64,000 bases of DNA from Limnohabitans sp. Jir61 (GTDB taxonomy: Bacteria > Pseudomonadota > Gammaproteobacteria > Burkholderiales > Burkholderiaceae_C): the NCBI RefSeq assembly GCF_003063545.1, contig NZ_NESD01000002.1, positions 558,001 through 622,000 of the forward strand, in the 5' to 3' direction. This document shows positions 40,592 to 50,069 of this stretch, in pieces; the first letter of the stretch is position 1; every line of letters starts with the position of its first letter. Both the position numbers and the translations under genes were made by a program. The notes under the pieces were generated by a model. The model was not told where the DNA came from and searched no databases. It saw only the letters and a program-made list of their open reading frames with translations.

Positions 40592-41065
40592 ATGTCTACC
40601 AAAAACCCGTTTGATCCCGCAGCGATGTCTGACAACGTGAAAGAGCAAGCCCAGCAAATTTGGCTGGCTGGTTTGGGCGCATTTGCCAAGGCACAACAAG
40701 ACGGCACCAAAGCGTTTGAAAAACTGGTGAGCGATGGCATCACCATGCAACGCAAGGTGCACACCACCGCTGAAGAAAAGCTGGCCGAGGCCACACAGAA
40801 GGCCCAACAAGCGGCCCACACGCTGAGCGAACGCGCCACAGGCCAATGGGGCAAGCTAGAAGGCATTTTTGAAGAGCGCGTGGCCAAGGCCATGCATGGT
40901 TTGGGCGTGCCATCGGCTGCTGAATTGCAAGCGCTGCATGCGCGTGTGGCGGCACTGGAGGCGCAGCTAGGTATGAAGCCTAAAGCCGCAACAAAGACTG
41001 CAGCCAAGCCTGCGACTAAAACTGCCGCAAAGAAAGCGCCAGCTAAGAAAACAGTCAAGAAATAA
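40592..41065 (+). CDS. Phasin-like/PHA-granule-associated protein with Lys/Ala-rich tail
   Basis: WLAGLGAFAKAQQDGTKAFEKLV; tail KAATKTAAKPATKTAAKKAPAKKTVKK. Confidence 0.8.
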   Translation: MSTKNPFDPAAMSDNVKEQAQQIWLAGLGAFAKAQQDGTKAFEKLVSDGITMQRKVHTTAEEKLAEATQKAQQAAHTLSERATGQWGKLEGIFEERVAKAMHGLGVPSAAELQALHARVAALEAQLGMKPKAATKTAAKPATKTAAKKAPAKKTVKK

Positions 41066-41068
41066 TTG

Positions 41069-41716
41069 ATGGCAAAGAAAGCGCCACGCCGTACCGCAGA
41101 GCGGATTTTGGAGGTCACGCTTGACCTCTTTAACCGCTTTGGCGAGCCCAATGTATCGACCACATTGATCTCGTCCGAGCTCAACATCAGCCCCGGCAAC
41201 CTCTACTACCACTACCCTGCCAAAGAGGAGTTGGTCACGGCGCTGTTCAACCGCTACGAAGCGGCGCTGGATGAACTGCTAGAGGCTGCACCCGGCGTGC
41301 ACGACGTGGAAGACGCTTGGTTTTTCATGCACACGTTGTTTGAGCTGGTGTGGCAATACCGCTTTTTGTACCGCGATTTGAACGACTTGCTCAGCAAGAA
41401 CCGCAAGCTTGAAACGCACATAAAAGACGCGCTGCTGCACAAGACCACCGCGTTTCGCACGCTGCTAGACAGCCTTGAACACGACGGCGCATTGGCCATC
41501 ACCGTGAGCGAACGCGAAGCCACTGCCACACACATGGTGGTGATGCTGACGTGGTGGCTGAGCTACGAATACGTGCGCGATCCGCGCCATGCTCTAGAGC
41601 CCGAAAGCGCGCAGGCTTCGCTGTTGCGCGGGGCTAAGAGTGTGTTGAGTTTGCTACTGCCGTATGCAACTGCAGAACACAAAGCACACTTAAACGCGCT
41701 GCTATCGGCTTATTAA
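41069..41716 (+). CDS. TetR-family transcriptional regulator
   Basis: RTAERILEVTLDLFNRFGEPNVSTTLISSELNISPGNLYYHYPAKEEL HTH. Confidence 0.9.
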   Translation: MAKKAPRRTAERILEVTLDLFNRFGEPNVSTTLISSELNISPGNLYYHYPAKEELVTALFNRYEAALDELLEAAPGVHDVEDAWFFMHTLFELVWQYRFLYRDLNDLLSKNRKLETHIKDALLHKTTAFRTLLDSLEHDGALAITVSEREATATHMVVMLTWWLSYEYVRDPRHALEPESAQASLLRGAKSVLSLLLPYATAEHKAHLNALLSAY

Positions 41717-41775
41717 GCCAGCCATTGTCTAAGATTGACATAAATTGACACTTTCGCCACAATTCGTAGCAGAAC

Positions 41776-42042
41776 TTGGAGTCAATCATGGGCATGAATG
41801 TCAACCTTACGCCGCAACTTGAAGAGCTCGTTCGCGCCAAAGTCGCAACAGGTATGTACAACTCAGCAAGCGAAGTGGTACGCGACGCATTGCGCCTGAT
41901 GGCGCAAAACGACCACGCTCAATCTATCAAGCTTGAGCAGTTACGCCAAGAAATTCAACTCGGACTTAACAGCGGTGAGTCGTCAAAGTGGGATGCTGCA
42001 AGTTTTAAACAGCAAGCCCGCATCAATGCCGACTGTTCATAA
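41776..42042 (+). CDS. parD: ParD-family antitoxin
   Basis: MGMNVNLTPQLEELVRAKVATGMYNSASEVVRDALRLM. Confidence 0.9.
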   Translation: MESIMGMNVNLTPQLEELVRAKVATGMYNSASEVVRDALRLMAQNDHAQSIKLEQLRQEIQLGLNSGESSKWDAASFKQQARINADCS

Positions 42043-42322
42043 GCTCCCGAAGGTAAACGCAGACCTATTCGATATTTGGAGTTTCATCGCAGAAGACCAT
42101 ATTGCCGCTGCAGATGCTTGGATTGACAAACTTGATGCGCAATTTTTCTTACTCGCATCACATCCCCTCATGGGACGAGAACGACGTGAACTTGCCAAAG
42201 ACTTGCGGTCTTTTCCATTTGGACGTTACGTGATTTTTTATTTACCAGACACAAACGGCATCACTGTTGTACGAGTTCTTCACTCAGCCAGAGACATCGA
42301 AACAACTATTGATTTTCATTAA
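42026..42322 (+). CDS. parE: ParE/RelE-superfamily toxin
   Basis: MPTVHKLPKVNADLFDIWSFIAEDH...ASHPLMGRERRELAKDLRSFPFGRYVIFY; 17-nt overlap with parD. Confidence 0.9.
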   Translation: MPTVHKLPKVNADLFDIWSFIAEDHIAAADAWIDKLDAQFFLLASHPLMGRERRELAKDLRSFPFGRYVIFYLPDTNGITVVRVLHSARDIETTIDFH

Positions 42323-42342
42323 TTAGGTTCTGACCCCAATTA
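42320..42342. repeat. REP-like hairpin TAATTAGGTTCTGACCCCAATTA overlapping the parE stop codon
   Basis: TAATTAGG / CCCAATTA arms; resembles element at 356-379. Confidence 0.55.
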
Positions 42343-42348
42343 GAAAGA

Positions 42349-43533
42349 TCAGCGCAGCGATGCCTCGACCAGCTTCACCCAATAGCTCGCCCCCAAGGGG
42401 ATGAGTGCGTCGTTGAAGTCGTAGTTGGGGTTGTGCAGGGTGCACGGGCCTTCGCCGTGGCCGATTTCTCTGTGCACACCATCACCATTGCCGATGAAGC
42501 AATACGCACCGGGCTTGGCTTGCAGCATGTACGAAAAGTCTTCTGCGCCCATGGTGGGTTCTTGCGCCAGCACGTTGTCTGCACCCACGATGTCGGCAAT
42601 GACTTCGCGTGCAAAGTTGGCTTCTGCGGGGTGGTTGATGGTGGGTGGGTAGTTGCGTTCAAACTCAAAGCTACAGGTTGCGCCAAAAGCTGCGCTGGTG
42701 TGTGCGGCTACGTCGCGCATGCGCTGCTCAATCATGTCGAGCACTTCGACGCTGAAGGTGCGCACCGTGCCTTGCAGCTCGCAATGGTCGGGCACCACGT
42801 TGGTGGCTTCGCCGGCGTTGATCATGGTGACCGAAATCACGCCTGCATCGACTGGCTTTTTGTTGCGACTGATGATGGTTTGAAAGGCTTGCACCATTTG
42901 GCAAGCAATGACTACGGGGTCAATGCCGTTGTGGGGCAACGCGGCATGACAGCCTTTGCCATGAATGGTGATTTTGAATTCGTTGCTTGATGCCATCACA
43001 GGGCCAGCGCTGAGTGCGAACTGCCCTTCTTTCAGGCCCGGCCAGTTGTGCATGCCGTAGACGGCTTGCATGGGGAACTTATCGAACAAGCCATCGCGAA
43101 TCATCTCGCGAGCGCCGCCGCCGCCCTCTTCGGCGGGTTGGAAGATGAAGTACACCGTGCCATCAAAGTCTTGGTGCTTTGACAAATATTGCGCCGCCGC
43201 CAAAAGCATGGCCACATGGCCGTCGTGGCCGCACGCGTGCATCTTGCCGGCGTGTTGGCTGGCGTGGGCGAATTGGTTGAACTCTTGCATGGGCAAGGCG
43301 TCCATGTCGGCGCGCAAGCCAATCGCGCGATCACTCGTGCCGCATTTCAAGATACCCACCACACCTGTTTTGCCCATGCCGCGATGAATGGGAATGCCCC
43401 ACTCAGTTAGCTTTTGCGCCACCAAATCGGCGGTGCGAATTTCTTCAAAACACAGCTCGGGGTGGGCGTGAATATCGCGGCGAATGGCCGCGATGGAGGA
43501 AGCTTGCTTGGTGAGTGAATCAAGGACTTTCAT
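42349..43533 (-). CDS. M20-family amidohydrolase (hippurate hydrolase-like)
   Basis: IRRDIHAHPELCFEEIRTADLVA, MHACGHDGHVAMLL, MGAEDFSYML. Confidence 0.94.
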   Translation of the reverse strand: MKVLDSLTKQASSIAAIRRDIHAHPELCFEEIRTADLVAQKLTEWGIPIHRGMGKTGVVGILKCGTSDRAIGLRADMDALPMQEFNQFAHASQHAGKMHACGHDGHVAMLLAAAQYLSKHQDFDGTVYFIFQPAEEGGGGAREMIRDGLFDKFPMQAVYGMHNWPGLKEGQFALSAGPVMASSNEFKITIHGKGCHAALPHNGIDPVVIACQMVQAFQTIISRNKKPVDAGVISVTMINAGEATNVVPDHCELQGTVRTFSVEVLDMIEQRMRDVAAHTSAAFGATCSFEFERNYPPTINHPAEANFAREVIADIVGADNVLAQEPTMGAEDFSYMLQAKPGAYCFIGNGDGVHREIGHGEGPCTLHNPNYDFNDALIPLGASYWVKLVEASLR

Positions 43534-43606
43534 GGCTTGAGTCTAGCCGCAGCGCTGGCCCTCTGTCATGAAGGGCTATCCCGTTCAAACCAAAGTTAGT
43601 AATGCA

Positions 43607-44416
43607 CTAATAAAGCGCACGTGAGGGCCACACAGGCGATGGATGGTCCAAGCGCTGCTTGGCGATTTCAAGCAAGCCATCAAAAATCAGCGAATCAACC
43701 AGCTCAAACTGCACCGACATGCTGGGCGCCATCTTCCAACCTGCGCCACCGGTCATGTAGCACGCGGGCTCTGCGCTGCAATGTTGGCGCACATGATGCA
43801 CCATGCGTTCAACCGCGCCAGCAATGGCGTAGGTGCCGCCGCTGGTGAGGGCATCGCTGGTGTTGGTTGGGAACTCGCAAACTTCGCCAGTTGGTACGCG
43901 TAAGCCCGCAGTACCAGACTCCAGAGCACGCAACATGATGCCGTGGCCGGGCAAGATGAAACCACCCAAAAACTTACCACTCGCGTCAATGGCCTCCACG
44001 GTCACTGCCGTGCCAACCATGACCACCACCATGGGCTTGGGGGCATCACCGTGAATGCTTCGAAGCATGCGTGCATGTGCGCCAATCATGGCCACCCAAC
44101 GGTCTGCACCTAAGCGCGTGGGGTGGTCATAGCCATTGGTCAACCCTGCTTCTGCGGCAGACGATACGGCCCAATGTGGCGTGATGTCCCACAGCTCCAT
44201 TTGTTCTTCTACGCGACGGCGAATGGCCTCACCAGCCACGATGCAGCCCAACATGTGCGTGGGCTCTGGCAGTTCGCGCCAGTCTTCGTCGGCCAAGCGG
44301 TCAATGTTTTCTAAAAACACTGCGCCACTACCCAGCAGTTTGGCTCCGGGCGCGGGACTGTCGTACAGACCCCACTTGAGGCGCGTGTTGCCCACATCGA
44401 GTGCAAGGAATGTCAT
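43607..44416 (-). CDS. coaX: Type III pantothenate kinase
   Basis: [30 protein letters not shown]; start at 44416. Confidence 0.92.
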   Translation of the reverse strand: MTFLALDVGNTRLKWGLYDSPAPGAKLLGSGAVFLENIDRLADEDWRELPEPTHMLGCIVAGEAIRRRVEEQMELWDITPHWAVSSAAEAGLTNGYDHPTRLGADRWVAMIGAHARMLRSIHGDAPKPMVVVMVGTAVTVEAIDASGKFLGGFILPGHGIMLRALESGTAGLRVPTGEVCEFPTNTSDALTSGGTYAIAGAVERMVHHVRQHCSAEPACYMTGGAGWKMAPSMSVQFELVDSLIFDGLLEIAKQRLDHPSPVWPSRALY

Positions 44417-44426
44417 AGGGTGTGAA

Positions 44427-44849
44427 TCAGTTTTGACGCCATGGCAAACCGCGCATGCGCCAGCCACCTTGGGTACCGCGATGACCGTCGGCATTGGCAT
44501 CGCCTTCGAAGCCTTCGAGGATGTTGTAGGCCTCAAGGCCAAGCTCTGTGGCACGTTGGGCGGCGACGATCGACCGCACACCGCTGCGACACAGCAGCAC
44601 AATTTTTTTGCCTTTGGCCGCGGTTTTCACCGCCTCATCAAACGCGGGGTTCATGGCCATACCCGGCCATTGCTTCCACGGCACGGGCACTGCGCCTGGC
44701 ACAAAGCCCACCCAAGCCAGCTCAGCTTCAGAGCGCACATCCACCATCACAGCCTCGCCAGACTGCATCCACGCGTTGGCAGTTTCTGGCGTGACGTCGC
44801 CCGCATAGCCATCGGCTGGGCGCACTTGCGAAGAGGAAGAAACAGGCAT
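44427..44849 (-). CDS. Rhodanese-like domain protein
   Basis: [26 protein letters not shown] active-site loop; start MPVSSSSQ. Confidence 0.9.
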   Translation of the reverse strand: MPVSSSSQVRPADGYAGDVTPETANAWMQSGEAVMVDVRSEAELAWVGFVPGAVPVPWKQWPGMAMNPAFDEAVKTAAKGKKIVLLCRSGVRSIVAAQRATELGLEAYNILEGFEGDANADGHRGTQGGWRMRGLPWRQN

Positions 44850-44958
44850 GAAATAAGGAAGGAGCGTGAAAACATGGGCAGTATAGAGACTGAACCCACG
44901 TTTTCCGCCCCTTTCGGAGGAAAACCCTAGAAGGTTTTTCGTAAACCCTAAAGCCTGA

Positions 44959-45681
44959 TCAATGGCCTCCGCCCAAATAGGCAGCTTTGACCGCTGGGTC
45001 GTCTTTGAGCTTGCTGGCTTCACCATGCACAGAGATACGACCGTTTTCCATGACGTAGCCATAGTCGGCCACGTTCAAGGCGGCGGCAGCGAACTGCTCC
45101 ACCAACAACATGGTCACACCTTGACTCTTGAGGTTTTCAATGATTTTGAAAACTTCTTCCACCAAGATAGGCGCCAAGCCCATAGAAGGCTCATCGAGCA
45201 ACACCACTTCGGGGTTGAGCATGACAGCGCGGGCCATGGCCAACATTTGTTGCTCACCGCCCGACAAAGTGCCGGCCAATTGGTTGCGACGCTCTTTGAG
45301 GCGAGGGAACAAGTCCATCGCGCGGTCCAAGTCACCTGCCACGTCGCCTTTGGGGCGGCTGCCAGTCAAACGAGGGAAAGCGCCCAAGGTGAGGTTGTCT
45401 GTCACGGTCATGGTGGCAAACACGCGGCGACCTTCGGGTGAGTGGGCCAGGCCGCGCTTGGCGATGGAGAAAGACTCCATGCCGTCAATGCGTTCTCCGT
45501 TTAAGGTGATCTCGCCGGCAGTGGGCGCGATCATGCCGCTGATAGCGCGCATGGTGGTGGTTTTGCCAGCACCGTTGGAGCCAATCAGGGTCACCACTTT
45601 GCCTTTGGGCACTTCCAAAGAAATGCCGTGCAGCACGTGGACTTTGCCGTAACCGGCTTCGAGGTTTTTAATCGTCAACAT
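44959..45681 (-). CDS. livF: Branched-chain amino acid ABC transporter ATPase (LivF)
   Basis: GSNGAGKTT, LSGGEQQMLAMARAVMLNPEVVLLDEPSMGLAP. Confidence 0.94.
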   Translation of the reverse strand: MLTIKNLEAGYGKVHVLHGISLEVPKGKVVTLIGSNGAGKTTTMRAISGMIAPTAGEITLNGERIDGMESFSIAKRGLAHSPEGRRVFATMTVTDNLTLGAFPRLTGSRPKGDVAGDLDRAMDLFPRLKERRNQLAGTLSGGEQQMLAMARAVMLNPEVVLLDEPSMGLAPILVEEVFKIIENLKSQGVTMLLVEQFAAAALNVADYGYVMENGRISVHGEASKLKDDPAVKAAYLGGGH

Positions 45682-45701
45682 CTCTAATTCTCCGTATGCG
45701 C

Positions 45702-47624
45702 TTAGGCCGCTGTGCCGCCGAGGTAGGCTTCAATCACCTTCTCGTCAGCCTGCACTTCTGCGGGCAAACCTTCGGCAATCTTTTGACCGAAGTCGAGGAC
45801 CGAGACCGTGTCGCAAACACCCATCACCACATCCATGTGATGCTCGATCAAGATCACGGTGATGCCGTGGTCGCGAATCTTGCGGATGATTTGAATGAGC
45901 TCTTTGATGTCTGGTGCGGTCAAGCCTGCAGCTGGCTCGTCCAACAACAAGAGTTGTGGGTCAAGCGCCAAAGCGCGGGCGATTTCGAGCAAGCGCTGTT
46001 TGCCATAGGGCAAGTTACGCGCTTGTTCATCAGCCAGTTCAGACAAGCCCACAAAGTTGAGCAGACCCATGGCACGTTCATTAGCGGCTGTGTCTTCGCC
46101 TACATAGCGTGAAGAGTTGAACGCCACATCCACAAAATTGCTGTGGAAGGTGTGGTGCAAACCGACCAACACGTTTTGCAAGGCGGTCATTTCGCCAAAC
46201 AACTGCACGTTTTGGAAAGTACGCGCAATGCCAGACAACGCGATGTCTGACGAGGTACGGCCAACGACTGAAGTGCCTTCAAACTCAATGCTGCCGGCAG
46301 TTGGCACATAGATGCCTGTCAGCACGTTCATCATCGTGCTCTTGCCTGAGCCGTTGGGGCCAATCAAGCCGTGAATGGTGCCGCGCTTGATGCGCAGATC
46401 GACTTGGTTGATCGCCTTCAAGCCGCCAAACTGCATCAACACTTGCTTGGCCACCAACAAGTCTTCGCCGCCATGCTTGGCAGCACGAATGATGGGGTCG
46501 CCACTGCTGGTCACATGCTCGACGTGTTGCACAGCGGCATGTTTGCGATGCGCCCACAAGCTACGCACAAAACCCACGATACCGTCTTGGAGGTAATACA
46601 CCACGAACAGAATCATCAAGCCGAAGATGGACAAGCGCCAGTCAGTGATGCTTTCCAACCAGAAAGCAAACACGGCCAAAGCAGCTGTACCCACCACTGG
46701 CACAGCCATGGTTTGTGGCGTGGTGATTTTGCGAGCAACGCCAATGATGGCGCCAATCAACATCAACACAGCCAACACACTGGCGACCATGCGGAACATT
46801 TCCAAATCATCCAGCAGCTTAGGCAGCAACACGATGATGGTGGCACCCAACATCGAACCAATGCGTGTCTTGCGACCGCCCATGATGACGGCCAACAAGA
46901 ACATAACGGTGAGTTCGTTGTTGTAGGTGTTGGGAGAAATGTATTGCTCAGAGTAGGCATACAAGCAACCAGCCAAGCCAGCAAAACCAGCGCTGATCAC
47001 AAAGGCATACACCTTGTATTTGTAAACCGACACACCCATACAGTCAGACGCCACAGGGCTACCGCGCAGCGCTTCAAACGCGCGGCCAAGTTGTGAGCGC
47101 AACACTCGGTGCACCACCAGCAGCGACAAGGCCAACAAAGCCGTGACCACCCAGTAGAAGGTTTGTTCGTCAAACTTGTAGCCAGCCACAGTCGGCTTAG
47201 GGATCTTGATACCCATGGGGCCTTCGGTGAGGAAGGTCATTTCATTGATCAAGATTTGGATGATGGTGCCAAAGGCCATGGTCACCATCGCCAAGTAAGG
47301 CCCAGAAACCCGCAGCGCGGGCAACGCGAGCAATGCGCCAAACACAGCAGTCACGGCAATGCTGGCGGGCACGATCACCCAGAAAGGCGCACCGAGTTTC
47401 ATGAACAGCACGCCTGCTGTGTAGGCACCAATGCCAAACAAACCAGCATGGCCCAAAGACACTTGACCGGTGTAGCCCACCACGATGTCCAAACCAAACA
47501 GCAAGATCGCGTAGATCATGATGGTTTCGACCAAGTGAATGTAGTACGGGTTGTGCGTGAACACGGGCACGAGTGCCAACAGCACAAAGCCCACGATAGA
47601 AGCGAGTAGATATTTGCGATTCAT
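45702..47624 (-). CDS. Fused branched-chain amino acid permease-ATPase (LivM-LivG)
   Basis: N-terminal LivM (VETIMIYAILLFGLDIVVGYTGQVSLGHAGLFGIGAY) and C-terminal LivG (GPNGSGKSTMMNVLTGIY) in one 640-aa ORF. Confidence 0.93.
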   Translation of the reverse strand: MNRKYLLASIVGFVLLALVPVFTHNPYYIHLVETIMIYAILLFGLDIVVGYTGQVSLGHAGLFGIGAYTAGVLFMKLGAPFWVIVPASIAVTAVFGALLALPALRVSGPYLAMVTMAFGTIIQILINEMTFLTEGPMGIKIPKPTVAGYKFDEQTFYWVVTALLALSLLVVHRVLRSQLGRAFEALRGSPVASDCMGVSVYKYKVYAFVISAGFAGLAGCLYAYSEQYISPNTYNNELTVMFLLAVIMGGRKTRIGSMLGATIIVLLPKLLDDLEMFRMVASVLAVLMLIGAIIGVARKITTPQTMAVPVVGTAALAVFAFWLESITDWRLSIFGLMILFVVYYLQDGIVGFVRSLWAHRKHAAVQHVEHVTSSGDPIIRAAKHGGEDLLVAKQVLMQFGGLKAINQVDLRIKRGTIHGLIGPNGSGKSTMMNVLTGIYVPTAGSIEFEGTSVVGRTSSDIALSGIARTFQNVQLFGEMTALQNVLVGLHHTFHSNFVDVAFNSSRYVGEDTAANERAMGLLNFVGLSELADEQARNLPYGKQRLLEIARALALDPQLLLLDEPAAGLTAPDIKELIQIIRKIRDHGITVILIEHHMDVVMGVCDTVSVLDFGQKIAEGLPAEVQADEKVIEAYLGGTAA

Positions 47625-47626
47625 GT

Positions 47627-48505
47627 TTAAACCTTCTTGATCGCAGATTTACCAAACAGTCCCGCAGGTTTGACTGCCAAGACCAAGAGCAACAAGACCA
47701 AGCCCGGCACGTCTTTGTAGCCAGTGGAAATGTAAAAACCTGTTGTTGTTTCGGCCACACCCAAAATGATGCCGCCTACGATAATGCCCATGCCGCTTGT
47801 CAAACCACCAATGATGGCGACCGCAAAAGCTTTGAGCCCCAAAACCGCACCCATGGTGGCACCAGTCAACGTGAGCGGCGCAATCAACACACCTGCAAAC
47901 GAAGCAGTGAGAGAAGACAAGGCATACGAAAAGGTGATGACCAAGCCCGTGTTGATGCCCATCAACTTAGCTGCATCACGGTCGTTGAACGTGGCAACCA
48001 CGGCTTTGCCGTAAATGGTTTTGCGGTTGAAAAACTCCACCGCCAACATCATCACCAAAGCGCCAGCGATCACCAGCAGTTCCATCGGCAGCACGTTGGC
48101 GCCCAAGACTTTCATGGGCGCTTCTGGTAGAGGTGATGGGAATTTCAAATCATCCCGGCCCCAAATGTTTTCGGCCACGTTTTTAAAAATAATGCCCAAG
48201 GCGATGGTGGACATGATCCAACCAAACTCGCTCTTGATTTTGATGGCGGGTCGCACACCAATGCGTTCAACCAAAGCGCCTTGCAGCAAGCCGAATGCTC
48301 CGACCACGGGGAGGGCCAGCCAGTAATTGACGCCCAAGCTGTCAACCAGTGTCAAGCCCACCAAGGCGCCCAACATCAAGGCCTCGCCTTGACCGAAGTT
48401 CAAGGTGTCAGAGGTAGCAAACGTCAACTGGTAGCCAAACGCGATGACCGCGTAAATCATGCCCAGCGCGATGCCACTGTAGATAAGTTGCAGCAGAATT
48501 TCCAT
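47627..48505 (-). CDS. livH: Branched-chain amino acid permease (LivH)
   Basis: LIYSGIALGMIYAVIAFGYQLTFATSDTLNFGQGE. Confidence 0.94.
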   Translation of the reverse strand: MEILLQLIYSGIALGMIYAVIAFGYQLTFATSDTLNFGQGEALMLGALVGLTLVDSLGVNYWLALPVVGAFGLLQGALVERIGVRPAIKIKSEFGWIMSTIALGIIFKNVAENIWGRDDLKFPSPLPEAPMKVLGANVLPMELLVIAGALVMMLAVEFFNRKTIYGKAVVATFNDRDAAKLMGINTGLVITFSYALSSLTASFAGVLIAPLTLTGATMGAVLGLKAFAVAIIGGLTSGMGIIVGGIILGVAETTTGFYISTGYKDVPGLVLLLLVLAVKPAGLFGKSAIKKV

Positions 48506-48540
48506 AAATGCGCTCTTGTTTCTTATTAAATACTCAACAC

Positions 48541-48583
48541 AAAAAAAGCACCGTACTGCTCGCTATGCAAATAGTACGGTGCT
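48541..48583 (-). terminator. Rho-independent terminator between livK and livH
   Basis: Perfect 11-bp arms AGCACCGTACT (48547-48557)/AGTACGGTGCT (48573-48583) followed on minus strand by a T-run. Confidence 0.9.
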
Positions 48584-48597
48584 GGTGTGCCTAGAAA

Positions 48598-49824
48598 TTA
48601 CTTCTTGGCAGGTTGCTTGGCTGCCTTTGTACGGATGTCAGAGCCACGCTTGGCATCTTCTTCGTAGGCATACACCACACGGCTGCCTTTGACTTCACCG
48701 AACACTGGAATGTTGGCAGTGATGGCTTCGTGGTCGTCGTGTGTGAATGGCTTGTCATAAGTTGTCACAACGCCTTCCACTTTGGCTTGCAAGCTTTCCA
48801 AAGCTTCGCGAACCTTTGGACCGTCTGTGGTACCGGCTTGCTTGATCGCAGCAGTCAACAGGTACACAGAGTCGTAACCTTGAGCCGCGGACACGGGTGA
48901 ATCGATGCGGTTGTTCTTTGGCTTAAAGGTCTTCAGGTAGCTTTCGATGAAGGCTTTGCGCTTCATGGTGTTGGGCTCTTGAATGAAGGTTTGTGGCATG
49001 CGCGCACCTTCACCACCAGGGCCTGCGTTGTCAATGAAGTTGGCCATTGACAAAGTCCAGCTGCCGATCATTGGGACTTTCCAGCCCAACTTGGTCATGC
49101 CGTTGGCGATTTGTGCCAACTCTGGGCCAATCGCGTAAGTCAAGATCACTTCAGCGCCAGCTTCTTTGGCCTTGAGCAACTGAGCGGTCATGTCAACGTC
49201 TTTGACGTTGAACTTCTCAACTGCAACAGCCTTCACGCCTTTGACAGCCAAGGCTTTTTCCAAGTCATCACGGCCCAGTTGGCCGTAGTTTGTAGAGTCA
49301 GCCAAGATGGCAACTTTCTTGAAGCCACGACGTGTGATAGCTTCTTCCACAATCATTGGTGCTTGGATGCTGTCGTGCGCGGCGTTGCGGAAAATGTAGT
49401 TATCTGGGAACTCAGGCGCTTTGAACTGCTGCGTCACGATCGAGCCGGTGGCCACGTTGTTGAAAACGGGGATCTTGGCTTCTTGGTAGAAGCGTTGTGA
49501 GGCCAAAGCCACGCCCGTGTTGATGAAGCCCATGGTCGCAACCACTTGCTCTTTGTTGATCAGCTCTTGGGCGATTTGCACGCCACGTTCGTTTTTGGCT
49601 TCGTCATCGCGCTCGACCAGCTGGATTTGTTTGCCCAACACGCCGCCGGCTTTGTTGATTTCTTGTGCTGCCAAGCGAACGCCATCGCGCATGCTCACGC
49701 CCATAGAAGATGAGCCACCGGTATAGGGGCCAGTCACGCCAATTTTGATGGTGTCAGCCGCTGTAGCCAAGCCAGCAGCAAACATCATGGATGCAATGGC
49801 GGTAAGTTTGAGGGTTCGAATCAT
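48598..49824 (-). CDS. livK: Branched-chain amino acid ABC transporter substrate-binding protein (LivK/BraC type)
   Basis: Signal peptide; TIKIGVTGPYTGGSSSMGVSMRDGVRLAAQEINKAGGVLGKQIQLVERDD. Confidence 0.92.
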   Translation of the reverse strand: MIRTLKLTAIASMMFAAGLATAADTIKIGVTGPYTGGSSSMGVSMRDGVRLAAQEINKAGGVLGKQIQLVERDDEAKNERGVQIAQELINKEQVVATMGFINTGVALASQRFYQEAKIPVFNNVATGSIVTQQFKAPEFPDNYIFRNAAHDSIQAPMIVEEAITRRGFKKVAILADSTNYGQLGRDDLEKALAVKGVKAVAVEKFNVKDVDMTAQLLKAKEAGAEVILTYAIGPELAQIANGMTKLGWKVPMIGSWTLSMANFIDNAGPGGEGARMPQTFIQEPNTMKRKAFIESYLKTFKPKNNRIDSPVSAAQGYDSVYLLTAAIKQAGTTDGPKVREALESLQAKVEGVVTTYDKPFTHDDHEAITANIPVFGEVKGSRVVYAYEEDAKRGSDIRTKAAKQPAKK

Positions 49825-50018
49825 GTTGTCTCCTTCGATGTCGGATGAAAAAATTTACCTAAATACAGGTTGCGATTTTGATCGTCTTGGACAGCTTTGG
49901 GCGCTTTTCTTTGTACGTAAAACTACGATTTAGTCGCGCGTGGGACTAGTGCAAACCCTAGTCGTGACGCGCTTTGCAAGCGATGTTGAGCAAAATTCAC
50001 GAAGCACAGCTATGATTG

Positions 50019-50034
50019 ACGTTTACGTAAACGT
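50019..50034. promoter_or_regulatory. Perfect 16-bp palindrome ACGTTTACGTAAACGT upstream of icmF
   Basis: Self-complementary; arms extend to 50016-50037 (TTGACGTTTACGTAAACGTAAA) with one mismatched pair; ends 35 bp before the icmF start. Confidence 0.8.
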
Positions 50035-50069
50035 AAATTCACCCTCCCTTCCGTCTTCCGGAGCACCGC

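Noticed and set aside
41933-42322. 129-aa version of the ParE-like ORF
   Set aside because: Start would lie deep in parD; MPTVHKLPK at 42026 gives a typical ParE length and overlap
43607-44602. 331-aa version of CoaX
   Set aside because: N-terminal ~62 aa is non-homologous and overlaps the rhodanese gene; [16 protein letters not shown] at 44416 is the expected start
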